From Pyrenochaeta sp. MPI-SDFR-AT-0127 (Eukaryota; Ascomycota; Dothideomycetes; Pleosporales; Cucurbitariaceae), in the NCBI GenBank assembly GCA_020747015.1, contig JAGTJM010000009.1, positions 797,843 through 861,842 on the forward strand: 64,000 nucleotides of DNA, written 5' to 3'. The position numbers were made by a program, and so were the translations under genes. This document shows positions 10,545 through 23,500 of the stretch, piece after piece. The stretch's first letter is position 1; each line of letters opens with the position of its first letter. Below the pieces are notes generated by a model that worked only from the letters and a program-made list of their open reading frames with translations, made no database searches and had not been told where the DNA came from.

Positions 10545-12449
10545 CAATCTCCCAACTGGGGCCCGCGCAGACCCGTAACTCAGATGTTGCAATCTTGCTT
10601 CCGCGAATAGTGAAGCGGGCTCAGCCACCCAGAAAAGGTGACTTCCTCACCAATGCTGAAGGGCCGCGCTGTAGGGCCGCGCTGGAGGATCAACACGAGG
10701 CACCGCTGGAGTCGTTCCAGCGAAGCTTTGTAACCAAAGGAGTTATGTACAGCTGGATAGACGCAAACTTGGCGTCCAACACGTCAAGACGGGTGTAAAG
10801 GACGGTGTATGACTCAAGATGCCCCCCATTTATCGCGCTTCACAGAGCAGCTGCGGGACATTCTTGGCCGCGGTATCAAGCGCAGAAGATGACGGCAGTG
10901 CCATCGTATCCGTAAAGCGAATGGCATGACAGGAGTACTGCCGCCACAACCGGAGCTCACCTCCGTCCCATTTGCGGTAGCAGGATCGTGCCGCAACCGA
11001 GTAATCGTTGAAGAGTTTCCGATTGGAGGCTGGCAGAGGACAGGACGTCAGACTTGCAGTGCTACACCCTGGGAGCAATCTTCTAGCGCGATGGCCGTCA
11101 AGGTTTGTTTCATCGTCAGGCGTCAGTCTTTACTAGTTCAGGCAACGTCATTTAGGGATCCCTAGTCGTTGAGCGCAACTGAAATTCCTGGGAAGCAGAA
11201 AGCATGTGAAACAGGCCAAACAAGGTTTCATTGTCATGCACGTTCTGATCTTGTTGGCTGGGTGAAAGCGTGTCTGCCTGATGATGTCGGCACACACACG
11301 TGGCGGCTGCAGGAGCGTTAGGGGACGAACCGAGGTGGGGGGTAGGGCTGACACGTGATTGGCTGGCTGGCTAGACTCGTCGGCTGAGGCACCAGCATGA
11401 CGATGACCTTCACCTCCCTTTATCAGATGCCCCTGTTTGAGATAACGACATCGTGCAACAAACCGCAAGACATAAGGTATGATCTGGGGTTATCCCCGCA
11501 CTGGATTGCCGGTAGTTGCCTGGCTTCCTGGGAGCACCCTTCTGGCCGAACTGTTGACATGGCCATGTGCTGGGAGCTACATGCTACGCTGCTGGCATGC
11601 TTGATATAGAAGAGACCATTTGTCTTCACGACTATAGACGTCTGCTCGGAAGTACAATTCCTGAGCCTCACTCGCACCTCGGAACATTGCGCGAAATTCA
11701 AGACACGGAACACTGAAACAGCTCCTATGACTAATTCTCCTACAAGGTACAGGCCCGACATCTTGGACAAACGGCTGCTTCCTCAATAATCCGTATCACA
11801 AATCAAAAAGACCGTCGTTGCTTCACTCATACCGTATCAAAACACGACCTGAAAGACTCTTTCCGATCTATTTCGAGATGCATGATGCGCAGACACTCCA
11901 GGATACCCATCGTGCACAAAATACTGCGCCATGCAGTATGAGCATGGGACAAGGGGGGAAACACGATCCTCACGCTCAATTCGTCAAAAGCCCGTGTTTG
12001 AGAGAACGGGACTCGTGTTAAAGGGAGTACGAGCTTGGAATATCCCCGCACCATCAGCGCGCAATCCTCCCAAGCGACCCCCAAGGCAGATTCAAATCGC
12101 TCTACCAGACTCCCTAATGGGAAACAAGACTAGGGTTGGACCTGCATATAAGCGAGTTTACGAACGTTACTGGGAATTCCTCTAACACCATTACTTTTCT
12201 AGAAGCATGTGGGTCGCTGGTGAGCACATTTTCAGGCAAACAATGCATTACGCGGCCTGAGGCGCCGCAACAGACACAGCGCTTAAATCCTTCGGTTGTG
12301 TTCTTGTTGTGACCATCAGAAAAGGCGCAGTGTACGACCAAACAAGAAGGAAGAAAAAAAAAAGAGCATACGTACATGTCCACGTCAGCATCGCACATTT
12401 GCTCTCAAAAAAGCATGCTATTCTTGCAATTATCTTCAATACAGGTTTT
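10545..12449. other. intergenic, nothing recognised
   Basis: About 1.9 kb contains no supportable gene. A short direct repeat (GGGCCGCGCTG twice, near 10661-10684) and a CCAGCCAGCC-rich patch on the minus strand near 11360 are visible. The right end is the 3' flank of the flavocytochrome gene. Confidence 0.4.
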
Positions 12450-14078
12450 CTACAGCTTCGCCTTGATACTCGACCTCTCTAGCAGCGGGCCGTCCCAGAT
12501 ATCTCTCTCTACAGCTCGTGCATTGATATACTGCATACCTAACTGCTCGACCTTCTCCACGCCCAGGAGGCGCATGCACGTCTCTGTCTCTGCTTTGAGA
12601 ACTGCAAAGTAGCAATGTTAGCAATGTACAGGATTGAATGAGGATTAGGTTTATACGTACTTTCAAGCACCCGCTCAACTCCCTCCTTCCCACCCGCGCC
12701 CAAGCCAAATAGTGCAGCTCGTCCGACACCGACGCCCCTCGCGCCGAGACAGAGCGCTTTGACCACGTCTGTGCCGCGCTTGATACCTCCGTCTACCCAG
12801 ACTTCGATGCGGTCGAAGACTTCGGGGCAGTATTTCCTGATCTCAAGTAGAGTGTGCACAGCCGGTGGCGCAGTATCTAGAGCCCTGCCACCATGATTTG
12901 AGAGGATGATGGCTTTGACGTGCGGCGCATGCAGTGAAGCCAAGTACGCATCTTCATGTGTCTGAACACCCTTGAGTACAATTGGCCTGTCTGTGTGCTT
13001 CGCAAGCCAAGGCAGCGTAGTCCTCCATGTCAAATCTGCAGCTGTGCCCCAGAACAATGACTGTCCCATGCCCATACTCTTTGGCTTCTCCTTCTCCTGA
13101 CTGGGCGTCTTCGCATCCGCGCTTGTTTTGCTAACGCTCTGAGACTCCTGGACCGCTGCACGGACAGGCAGGTTGGACGCGACATTCTTGCTGCGCTCAT
13201 CGTGTTCCCTTTTACCGGGAACAGGCGCGTCGAGCGTGAGGCAGATGAACTTGATAGAGTCGAGTTTGTTCATTCTCTCTAGCATGGCTTCGCTCTTTGC
13301 CCGCTCGTTTTGTACATATAACTGCCATCCAAACACCTGTCCTGGCTTTGCGTCCTTGACAATCTGTTCTGGCGTCATACTCGCGTTCTGCGAAATGATC
13401 TGCATAGCACCGTATTTCTCGCATGCCTGCGCAATGCCCCATTCGCCGTCTGGATGTGCAAGTCGTGCCATGGCTGCGGGGGAGACGTATAAAGGAACTT
13501 TAACATCGTGGCCGAGGAACGACGTTGAAGTATCGCAGCGCACGCAGTCGACAAAGACTCTGGGCCGCAGCAAAATGCTACGATAGACCTGGTTGTTGAA
13601 GCTCTTGCTCTTCAAGTCGTCACTCGCCGAAAAGTAGTATGCCCAGGCTTTGTACGGTATCTGTTTCGTCGCGACCTCCTCAATTTCATCAATGTTTAAT
13701 ATGCTCTCCAGATCCACTGGCCCTTCATCCTTGACTTCGCCCAGCTCCACCGGGCTCTTCTCCTCCTTTGGCAAACTATCTGGGTTTATAGTTCCAAGCT
13801 TATCTTCGGGGCTGAGGTTCTCTTCGAGTATGCCGGGCGGGTGGATGGGGTCGTACTCTTCTGTTGCGTCTGTGCCAGCGAGCTGGAGGATAACTTTCGA
13901 GCCGCCGGGATGCTCGGGAATAAAGCGCGTTACATCGTATACGGTGCCGTAGAGAATGACCCAGCAGCTTTCTGCCGTATTGTGCTGTGCGACTGGTGTT
14001 GAATGTTAGCAATGGTGCACACTCCGGACCCACAGGCGGTGACGACTTACCTTCGGCATAGTCAAAGACCTTTGCCAT
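12450..14078 (-). CDS. flavocytochrome b2-like FMN-dependent alpha-hydroxy acid dehydrogenase
   Basis: This enzyme is predicted to oxidise L-lactate or another L-2-hydroxy acid with FMN and pass electrons through a fused haem domain. There are three exons: introns 13993-14050 and 12602-12660 give 503 codons. Residues 1-75 are a cytochrome b5 domain with haem ligands His37 (EHPGG) and His60 (YDPIHPPG). From about residue 100 comes the TIM-barrel FMN domain: VSPAAMARLAHPDGE, GWQLYVQ, CLTLDAPVPGKRE, RPIVLKGV, the catalytic His near 375 in SNHGGRALD, and VWVDGGIKRGTDV. A polar, lysine- and serine-rich loop after GKRE is the mobile loop of the family. Unlike yeast CYB2 there is no mitochondrial presequence, because the start codon opens directly into the b5 fold. 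The product may therefore be cytosolic, and the substrate is uncertain. Confidence 0.92.
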
Positions 14079-14758
14079 TTTTGCTGATCCTCTTAGATGT
14101 AGAATGAGACGCTTCAATGAGATAATTTCACGGGGCCCGAGAAATGCGGAAAGATCCAACACAACTATGCACAAGGTAGGAAAAACGAAAGAAAGCGCAA
14201 TGAACTGGCGGCAGAAAAGCAGACGCCGACGACTTTGTATGCAGCCACACTCCACCCCAAGCTCCGACTTTATTTCTTGCGGGGGTGGAAAGTTCGGGGT
14301 GTTGGATCCCGAGTCAGGCAAGACGGGCCGCATTTCTTCTTTAGCCAGTACAGTTGGAGGTAAGCCGGATGGCTCACGTGTTGATTGGTGGATCATCTTT
14401 CACACCTGCCAAAGGACATCCCGTTGAGCCTCTTCTCTGCACTTACCACTGGTTTAGACAGCATAAAGCTGAATGGAGTATGAAGTTTATCATGGTCACC
14501 AAGCAAGATCGAGTCGTGGAGGCATGTTGGGAGTGAGAGTAAGACATCCCGTGCTGGATGGGTTCAAAAGCCGCGGCTTCTGAATCGCCTGGTCGTGCTA
14601 ATGAACTGCTCGCAAGCCGTACAAAGTGCCCTGAAGTTTGCATTTGTACATTACATTGAAAGACATGGAGGTCATCAACAGACACGCGTTCTGAGTGGCA
14701 GATAAGCCTGAAGGCTATGAATAGTGCAGCATGCATGGTATCTCGCTGCCGATATGCA
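14079..14758. other. upstream region of the flavocytochrome gene
   Basis: About 680 bp separates the flavocytochrome start from the small ORF at 14759-15127. I see nothing coding in it. It should contain the flavocytochrome promoter. Confidence 0.4.
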
Positions 14759-15127
14759 TTACAATGTGTCTGACTTCTTCTTCGTCCTCCCCAGTCTCTT
14801 AGCCTTTCGCTCTCGCTCCCGAATCCTCCTGCCCTTTCTATTCCAGTCCACAGACACATCGATTGCCTCCGCTGTAGCCTCCTTGTCGTCATCATCGTCA
14901 TCGTCATCATCACCTCTCGACAACGACGCAACAACCAAGTATTGCATTAACCCCGGTATATTAGACTCCTTTTCACGTCTTGGTGTAGGTTTCGTTACGG
15001 AAGGCCAGGTCTTTGCCGGCGCAGACATGGATCGCTTATGAGCTGGACATGTCAGCAGCCCTCCTGTTGTTGGTTCTCGCCGTCGGTGTAACTGGAGCTT
15101 GAGTTTTGAGTGGTTTAGGAAGCGCAT
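14759..15127 (-). CDS. possible small charged protein, unknown
   Basis: An uninterrupted 122-codon frame starts MRFLNHSKLK and ends in a strongly basic segment (RKGRRIRERERKAKR, then LGRTKKK). A run of nine aspartates sits in the middle (SRGDDDDDDDDD). Such a composition would suit a nuclear or nucleolar protein. It lies only about 100 bp downstream of the HAM-2 gene on the same strand, so it has almost no promoter of its own. The opposite strand is also open as a serine-rich frame because of the GAT/GAC repeat. It could be a small gene, a 3' exon or leader of another transcript, or chance. I recognise no homologue. Confidence 0.3.
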   Translation of the reverse strand: MRFLNHSKLKLQLHRRREPTTGGLLTCPAHKRSMSAPAKTWPSVTKPTPRREKESNIPGLMQYLVVASLSRGDDDDDDDDDKEATAEAIDVSVDWNRKGRRIRERERKAKRLGRTKKKSDTL

Positions 15128-15231
15128 ACGGTCGGCATCATCTGAAGAATTTCGTTAATGTGATACCCAATTCTGAATATTGACGGTTGAAAGCAGGATG
15201 TAAGATATTCGGGATGCGGCTAGCAGATCGC

Positions 15232-18200
15232 TCACCAACCCTCAACCTGAAGATCTGGCCATGCCTGTTCAAGGTCACCGTCATGGGCAAGCTCATCACC
15301 CCAATCCATCTTTTCCAGCTCGTTTCGGAAGAAGTCTTGTTCTTCTTCTAAGACCCCAGGCTTCGCACCTAGGCTCTCGGGGTATCGTTTCAAGTTATGC
15401 CAGTGCGTTAATGAGCGCAAAGCTTGTTCGAGTGGAACGCTCTCGTCCACCTCAGCGTCAACATCACTGCCTGCTAGCCAATCATCTCGAAGCTCTGGCC
15501 TGCAATGTAGATATACAGCAGTAATAACGCGCATATTTGACTGCCGCCACTTCCTCCCGCAGTATGGGACCTGGTTCTTGAAGAGCTTAAGCGTGTAAAG
15601 ACGCAGTTCCGGCTGTGGCACCTTCAAGCTCTTACGAAGGAATTGTGAGGATTTGTATGAGACAAGCATGAGATTGCGGTGTGCTTTGTTCTTGCAGATC
15701 TTTTGCATGATGCGTAGGTAATTGATGGACGTGAAAAAGGCCCGCCAGGAGAAGTTCGTTATGGGCTCCGCAGGTAGCTCATTCGTAGGGAACCCAAGCT
15801 CATCTACTTCCGGTGGCTGTAGCATCATACGGTGTGATGGCTCAACTCCTGAGTCATTCGAGTCTTCCCTGGTGAGGCGAATCGGAGGCGGCGCAGCGTC
15901 ATCATCAGAGTCACCGTCAGGCTTTGCTTCCTCTTTATCTTCGTTGGGGCCATCCTCAGATGTATTTCTAGAATGAGATCGACAGAAGTTGAAAAAGCTA
16001 GCAAGATTAGCAATGAAGTTCGGCTGCTGGATTTGTGCGCTTACTTCAATTCTTCTTGCTCGCTCTTGAAATTGACAATCTTCTCAATCTCCTGTAGCTG
16101 TAGCAGTTTAAGAATCAAGGGCACATAGCTTGAGTCGACAAGCAACTGTGTGATGTACTCAAATTTCAGAATATCTGCGTATAGTGATTAGCGATATATT
16201 ACCTCAATACAGGTGTGCAACCACTCACGAGACACTTTGAACCATTTCAACAGTAGGACGAGAGTGCCTGTTACGGCTTTGTCCAAGACCTCTTGGGTTC
16301 GCATCGCATCCAGTTCTTCATTCGTAGCTACAGTGTTGCTGTGCCCGTTAACCCCGTTCATATCCGGCCTTCCAGCCGTGGTGCCGTTTTGGTTGTCTTG
16401 AAACTGGAAACCGCTTTGTAGTCCGTTGGCTCCACTGGATTGGGTGACAAGTGCCGTAACATGAGCTAGAATAGCCTTGATGAGTACGATTATCAATGAT
16501 TGCAGATTGGGTAATGCTTTGCGCTGACATGCTGTTAGTCGCTACCATGTTCGAGGTGATCACATTACTTACGTAGAAATCCTCCACCAAATTCAGCCTC
16601 TCCTCCGTGCTACCTGACGGAGGTGACTTCTGTTGCGACTCGCCATCCTTCGGCTCAAGCGAGAGCTCCTCAATATCATGATGATCACCTGGGCCTGTCC
16701 AGCCACGCTCATATCTCATAAAGGCTACTCGTTCTTCCCACAGCTGCTTCATGGCACGTGTAGCCTTCATGCGTTTTGCAAATAATTCGGCAGCCTCTAA
16801 AATTGAAGCCGGAATATCAGATCCTTGCCACTTTCGCCCCACGAGAAGATCTTGCAAGTCAGTTGAACCCTTGCCGCCCAATTTGTTGCTCGATTCGTCG
16901 AGTGGAGGGTACAAAAAGGGAAACATCTGATTTGTTTGGTAGTTCTGTTTCTTCCCACCCTTGCCGCCGGGTCCTGCGGGTGATGGGGGAGGCGAGGGTG
17001 CTGGAGTCGCAATGTGAACAGGCTGATGTAGAATAGAAGTGCTATTTCCATTGGTATCTCCGAGACCTGATCCGAAGACGTGATTACCCGCAACCTTATT
17101 AGGATGGTTCTTGAGTGGTGGAAGAATAGAGTTGTTTTCTGGTTCAAGAGGAAAAAGTGGCGGCGGAGGGTTGTAAGCAGGATACTTTGAGCTGATTTCC
17201 TGACGGAAGAGGTGGTAATCAAGAGGCGAAGCTGTGATAAGTGGTTGCCCTTTAGCATCTGCCGATTCAAGACTCTTATCTTTAAAAGAGTCCTTTGCCT
17301 TCTCAACTTCAGCGAGACCTCCAAAATAGACGAGCATCGTCTTCCATAGCAGCAAAGAGACCTTGCCCAGGGGTAAGCTGACAGACTCATCCCATCTCAA
17401 CTTCGAAATAACATCGACTAGTAGAATGAGAAGGCCAGGATCATCAAGATTGAGAATGCTGCTTCGGAGACTTTGATCATTCCTTGTCTTCTCTTCACTC
17501 CGTGCTGTCTCCAGGACGACATATATAGCGGTCATTGCACACCAGATCTCGCGCCGCTCTGCCTCCTTCGTGTCGCGTGGATCATCAGGCGCTACGTCGT
17601 TCCCGCAAGCCCTCAGAAATGATGAGCGTAAAGTGTCGATGAGAGTCAGAATACCATTTCTGCCGGCTAGTAATTGTACATTTCGCTTGATTAACGATGC
17701 TTGCATGCCTGCCTTTTCGTAGGCGGCACTACGGATATGTTTTGGGCTGGGTTCTTCTTCCAATGTGGAGTCGCCGTTGGCAGTTGGTTCAGAGAGACCT
17801 GCAGTTTCATGCCAGCATCCAAGGACAATGTAGACCAATGCTTCTAGCCTCTTCAGCCTTAGAACAGGTTCTTGCTGCTTGACGCCGTCCAGTAAGTGGT
17901 CTACAAATTCCTTATGCTGTGAAGTTGTCGCGCTATTCCAGTCTAACCCTCCCTCATCGTCTGATGTATCACTTTGTCCATGGAACGCGCTCCACTCTAG
18001 GGCAAAGGAAGCCTGCGTCTTCAGCAGCATAGCTTGCTCCTCAACGGCATATGAGAACCATTCCTCCAGCTCCTCCTCGAAGGATGATGCATCATCATAG
18101 TTGAAAGCATATGGTGCCGGGTCGACTTTGGGTAGCCCCCTCACGAGGCTCTGTAGCTGTGCGAGCGAGAGCGAGTCATTTGCAGGCGTATCTGGCGGTG

Positions 18201-18495
18201 GAGCTGGTGGTGCGGGAGGAGGGAGGTGCAACGGTGCGGGTGTAGGAATCGAAGGGCCTCGCCGTAGGCCAGGTCGGCCTGGTGGCAGCGTTAGGGGCGG
18301 TCCTGCCTGTGGCCGTCCATCGCTTTGGTCGAACAGGCGCTGCTGCCCCGCGGTGTCGAAAGGTAGGTCAAGCTCCTCTTCAGGCTCGGCTTCAATGACC
18401 GGGAAGTCGGTCGCGGAGTTGCCAATCAGCTCAGCCTCATCGAGTACGGGTGGCACGAGTGGCTCGTCAGAAGGGCTGTGGCTCTCCATGGTCAT
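15232..18495 (-). CDS. ham-2: STRIPAK complex subunit, HAM-2/Far11/STRIP family
   Basis: This scaffold of the striatin-interacting phosphatase and kinase complex is known in Neurospora as HAM-2, in yeast as Far11 and in animals as STRIP1/2. It is needed for hyphal fusion and signalling. Four exons with introns 16524-16572, 16175-16228 and 15998-16044 give 1037 codons. The frame is open to 18573 without an ATG, so the start is the ATG at 18495 (MTMESHSPSD), with a second ATG two codons later. Order: acidic N-terminus, proline-rich stretch (about residues 70-100), N1221-type helical domain containing EELEEWFSYAVEE and YIVLGCWHETAGL, a low-complexity linker with PPPPLFPLEP, then the C-terminal conserved region (FPFLYPPLDE, MLVSYKSSQFLRKSLK, QVPYCGRKWRQSNMR). 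A four-codon upstream ORF (18570-18584) precedes the start. Identification is by domain order and conserved segments. Confidence 0.92.
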
Positions 18496-19606
18496 TTGTG
18501 ACGGTTGTGTGGCCGCAGGATGTGCTGTCGTGGTAAAGACTCTCGTGCCCACCACATCCGGTCTGGAGTTCACGTCCGATTCATAACTGCCCGCTCAGGT
18601 AGCGATCATAATCATCGGGGGTTTTGAGGAAAGTGACGATGTACGACTGAGGAGTGGTAAGGCACGGTGCGCGTGTGCAGGCGTGGAAGTGGGATGGAAG
18701 CTTCAGCCAATGAGCACTAGCAGCATTTCGCAAGTCGTTCGCCTTAAAGCCTATAACTTGCCTCCATTCTTTCACACGCGGAGAGATGCAACGTCATATT
18801 CTTAGTGAGGCGAGTAACCAGCATCTTAGCTGCTTTTGGTTATATTTGTAGAGCTCTTGGCCATATACTTGATAAATAATCCACACAAGGTCAGGCCAGC
18901 ATGCTTCGCCCAAGGGCCCAGGTAAACATGGCAGACGGTACATTGGCCGCTAAAGACTATCTCATTCTCTTTTGGGCAGATCAAGTTTGATAATAAGATA
19001 CGTTTTAGTCCCTTTCGGGCGGAAGCTTAAAGGCAGGCCAATAACAATATCAAAGATTCTTAAAATGGAACACGTGGTCATGAATCACCAGGATCGGCGA
19101 ACGCACGTCAATTGCTATAGCTTTGGTCTAGTCCCTGGCATGGGAGAGCTTTAGACTAGACATAGCCAGACACTGCAGCAAGATGTTTCAGATGTAATGC
19201 AATATCGTCAAGACTGTCATTCATCGTTGAAAACAGTCTCTGCAGCTAGAGAGCAAGTGGAATACTAATGCTAAGAAACAGGCCCCCGATGCCTCTACAT
19301 GTCCGAGGCTCTTACACCTTATTGCGAGTGTTACCGCTTGATACGAACACCAATACAAAACATCCACACGCCGTCCGAGTGAGTGATGCCTCCGCTAATG
19401 TACGCCGGTTGAGGAACGGACAGATTTCGTTAATCCGTGGAGAAGAACAAAGCGGTCTAGGCGGTTGCAAGGACCGACAGACCGAAGAAAAGAAGACGGA
19501 GAATATGTTCGCAGTGCATGTGCAACAAAACTTCGTGAAACATGTGTGCCGACTGAACAGAGACATCGACAAGAAAGAACGACAATGCCAAACCTTTGGC
19601 TTGAGA
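18496..19606. other. promoter of HAM-2 gene and 3' flank of CBF1 gene
   Basis: About 1.1 kb lies between two minus-strand genes. A tiny upstream ORF (ATG at 18584, stop ending at 18570) lies in the HAM-2 leader. No other coding structure is supported. Confidence 0.4.
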
Positions 19607-20535
19607 TTATGCTAACGGGTTCGGGCCAGATTGTTCGCCATTCTCTTGGCGCTCTTTGATTTCTTCTGGAAGGATGCCGTTGTTCTCGCACGCACGTTTG
19701 TAAATTTGGCACTCGTCCCAGGCCCTTTGGCATTCAGCTTTGAACTTATCGCAGCTGGCACTAAGTTCGGTTATAGCTTGCTCAGTTAACAGCTTCTCGA
19801 GTGTCCACTTCTCGATATTCTGTTGTTCATTCTCCTTGAGTTGGGTGATAAATTGAACAGCGCGCTGGAGAATGGAGCCTTTGTTCTTTTCGCAGCCTGG
19901 CACGATCTTGGCCAACTCGTTGATACCCTCATTAATGGTCTCGCGACGGCGGCGTTCAACTAACCAAAACTTAGCTACGACAGATTCATAACCACACATG
20001 AATGCTTACCTTCTTTGTGGTTGTCTCTTCGAACCTTGTGCCATTCATCGGAGCCAACTGGAGGCTTGTGAGTGGCACTCTGAGGCGGCGAGTCGTCCGA
20101 TGCTGCCTGGCCAGGGCGGCCTGTCTGTGTTGCGGCTTTTAGAGCTTCGAGGCTGAAATCCTGCATACCAGCTTGACCATGATGGTCCCCAATGCCAAAA
20201 GAACCGTCGCCAGATCCTTGTGTCTGAAACTGTAATTCTGTTGCTTGGGGCACAGTCATCTGATGGTAAGCAAGAGCAGCAGCAGCAGTGTCGCCAACGC
20301 TCGCTGTATTCGAGCCGCCATTCTGGTGTACATCAAACTGGTTCTGCATGTCGTCGTCGGCGGCGTTGTGGGCAGCAAGAAAGGAGGCGGTAGCTTGATC
20401 GGTCAAGTCGTTGTTTGAGCTGTGGGGAGCTGGTCGATTGAGGCCTTGGTCGCGTGTATCGCGCTTCCGCTTGTTCGTGTGGACGTTGTGAGCGTCCAGC
20501 TTCGCGTCGGTAGGATAGCCAGCAGTATCCGCCAT
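19607..20535 (-). CDS. cbf1: bHLH transcription factor CBF1/CPF1 type
   Basis: A basic helix-loop-helix protein expected to bind CACGTG E-boxes. In yeast the homologue acts at centromeres and at methionine and sulfur genes. There are two exons: intron 19960-20009 (50 nt) splits the basic region, and joining gives 292 codons. The basic region reads HKVRRDNHKEVERRRR, with the His, Glu and Arg contacts that read CACGTG, followed by helix 1 (ETINEGINELAKIVPG), a short loop with NKG and helix 2 (SILQRAVQFITQLKENE). A leucine-rich coiled segment follows (WTLEKLLTEQAITELSASCD), as expected for dimerisation. The N-terminal 160 residues are low-complexity with a basic KRKRD patch. Start MADTAGYP is the first ATG in the frame. 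Intron position inside the basic region is common in ascomycete homologues. Confidence 0.92.
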
Positions 20536-23500
20536 AGTCCTTCAAGTGAATCTACACAATGATAACTCGACAAGAAGCCTCCTAATAGATTGCTTTTCGT
20601 ATAGGCAGCGGCAGGCTTGTTATATAGGCGCGAAAGTGGTAGATGTAGATGCAGTCGGCGGCAGTGACAGGTGGGTACCGGCAGCGACTGTTAAATGGTG
20701 TCGCTGTATCAGTAGTGAATATACAGCTGCGGGTGAAAGTGCAGACCAAGTCAAGAGAGCGACAGCAGCCAAGGGGATATGGGCGACGCGGTCGAAGCTT
20801 CAAGTCGCAGGCGCAGACCACGAAGGTGGGGAAGAAGCGGCGCTTTGCCTTCCAGTTCACGCGCAAGCCGAGTAGTGTACTGTTCTAGCAATCATTCGCT
20901 GAGAGAGCGCATACAGAGGTCTGGAGCACGACAAACGTTAGCATAAGCGCGGGCAGTTTGGCTCATGAGTGTGGTGCGACAGAGGTCCAGTGAGTGGTCG
21001 ATGGCGCGCATTGATTGCCTATTGCTGTGGGACCGAGCTGTCACTGCTCAAAGGAGAGGCCACCGTATCGTGTCAATGGAGAGTGTCGTAGGGAGTGCAC
21101 AAGACCGTCGTGCGTCGTTCCGTCGCGGGTGGGCGCGTCCAAGAGGTGCGGGATGCCGAGCAACAGAACAGCCAGCAAGCTCGCCGGAGGCAACCACGCC
21201 CGCCGGACGGCAGGCACGACTGTCGCAAGCGTATCGCATGTTGTGGACAAGCTCAGAGCAGCTACGCCGATCCAGTACAGACGGCTTGGACCGACTACGG
21301 TAACTTGATGACACCGGCTGTGACTTACGGTGGATTGATGTTCCTAGGTTCCTTTGCCTCAATGCTCCCGCGATATCAGGTGACGGGCTCCTCGACCAAC
21401 AGTGCCAGGAAAGTCTCACACTTTTGGGTATTGAAGGGCGAATATCGTGGGAAAGTTGGAGCGGCGGATGATAAAAGAGAGTTTCTTACCTCACTATGCT
21501 ACTATACCAAAGCGTTCTGACCAGTGCGAAACAACAGAGTTGAACGAGTAGGTGCTGGATCACGGGTTGAGGATGGAGAGATGATCACATGGTTGGGAAA
21601 GCGGGCTTATTTGACCTTCCACCGGCCAGCGATCGCCTCAGCCGGGTGGTGGGTGGGCCGACGAATCAGATAAGCGCTTGCGCCATGCCTGTTTCCCCAC
21701 CTCCCAGCCTGCGCCATCCAAGCAACCCTCAGAACGCACCAGGGTAAGAAAGCATACAGGCATGAATGAAGACGCAGCTCTGCGCTTCTTTCCAGCTGCC
21801 GCTGTCAGTATTTGTCGAAACGTGAACTAGCTGACTCTGGAGACAGCCATCGTGCTTTTACTGTGCTTCAACCAGTTCCCATCTTCGGTTCTCCCACAAC
21901 AACAGCGCGCGATCCCGCACAACTGGCATTTCCTCGGCACTCCCCTCTTGCTCTGATAGCAACGTACGGATGACACCTCCTAGACTACCCTGGCTCAGCC
22001 GACCATCCTTACACGCATTCACATGACCCTGGCGACAGAGACATAGCTGTGGCATGTGACACCCACCCCCACATTCTCAGCAATCGGTATTGCCTAGCGA
22101 CAACGTCTTACCGCTTTTGGCTCGCACTGCGATCATGCAATCATTACACTTCTGCTCACACTGTGCAGCCTGACTGCCATCAATATGGTTCGCAATATTA
22201 ATCATACAACGCAAACGTTGCCAAAGGTGTCCAGACTACATTTTCTGCGAAGGGTTTGGGTTTTCTTCCCGAAGCAAATACCGTCTCAATATCGAACTGC
22301 TCACTTTCAAGCGACTCTTACTTTTCCTTCGAATGAAGGAAACTACGATCGGTTCCCAAGATGCATAGATGGTTACTCGATCAGTTCCATTTGCCCTCGA
22401 TCTACCTGTAGTTGGTTTAGTACTTTATATCGCTCAGCGCCAGGTCATTGACCTTACTTCCACGGTCGCTTCCCAGACACTGAGTGTTGGGCTACATTGT
22501 TTCACTCATCCCCAAATCTGGATTATATTCCTTGTTCTTCCCTTAATTTTCGTACTGTTGGTGCCATAAACCATTTCCTTTGACTCAAATATGTCACTTC
22601 ATGTGCGTAACTACACTGGCAAGTCTCTAAGGAAGTGCTAGCGTCTCTTCAGCCTTTAGCATATGTATCATCATGGAACCTAGCCCAGGTTTGAGGGCTA
22701 AGGTATCTGTAGTGTTATCTGGTGTAGGGCGAGTAAATGCATAGCTATCACATGCCATGCGCTTTCGTGCGACCACAGCCCTCTTGGATCACATTCACGT
22801 TATTCTCTGATTGCTGCTGATTCCGGTTATTGCCGCACATATTCGGTATCGTTTATTGTCCTGATGGATGACTGTGATAACAAGGCTTGCCGACAGAGTT
22901 TCAGACTTGGCCATTCTGAAAACCGACCAGTTTCTGCAAGACGAACGACTGTAGCACTAGTGCAGGGCACTGAGTTCCTATTCGACATGTATACGAATGC
23001 TTCTGGGCGTTGATATCATAATTGTGGTCGCGTGGATGTTTGACTAATTCCCTGGCGCTCACGTCGTATGTTCAGGCCAGGAGCCACTAGTTCTCACCCT
23101 CCACCTTTACATCGCCAACCACATGCGCATCTCCACCAGCAATAAGGCCGCACATAATGTTTCAGATTTCAGACTACGTATGCTTTTAGCAACGGTGGGC
23201 TATCTGTCTTCCCAATTTGATTGATATGCATAGTTAGCCGTTCTACCCGAAATCCCCGAACTGAGACACCCGCTTTCAGAACATCAACTAGGCACAAATT
23301 CTGTCTTTCTTGCAGCTATTCCATGGTATGTCTGCACATTGTGCAGCAATGCAAGGCCCGCAAGTCTGTTGGAGGCCACTTGGTAGACCCAGACAAATAT
23401 CTTAGTTCCAGCGGGTCGACCAGACTCTAATACACAGCATGACCACGGAGAGTATACTTAGACTAGAATCACGTCCGAGGTATCCCGCGGAGTTGTGTCT

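Noticed and set aside
9795..10628. Long minus-strand frame of 277 codons overlapping the small zinc-finger gene
   Set aside because: It crosses the TATA box and reads the zinc-finger gene out of frame; the composition is not protein-like.
14724..15041. Plus-strand serine-rich frame opposite the charged minus-strand ORF
   Set aside because: The serine run is the complement of the GAT/GAC repeat; nothing else supports it.
21858..22230. Minus-strand frames with several cysteines (LCLCRQGHVNAC; AAQCEQKCNDC) and a possible GTAAGA donor and CACAG acceptor
   Set aside because: The joined phase gives an early stop and the other phase has no usable start, so no protein model holds.
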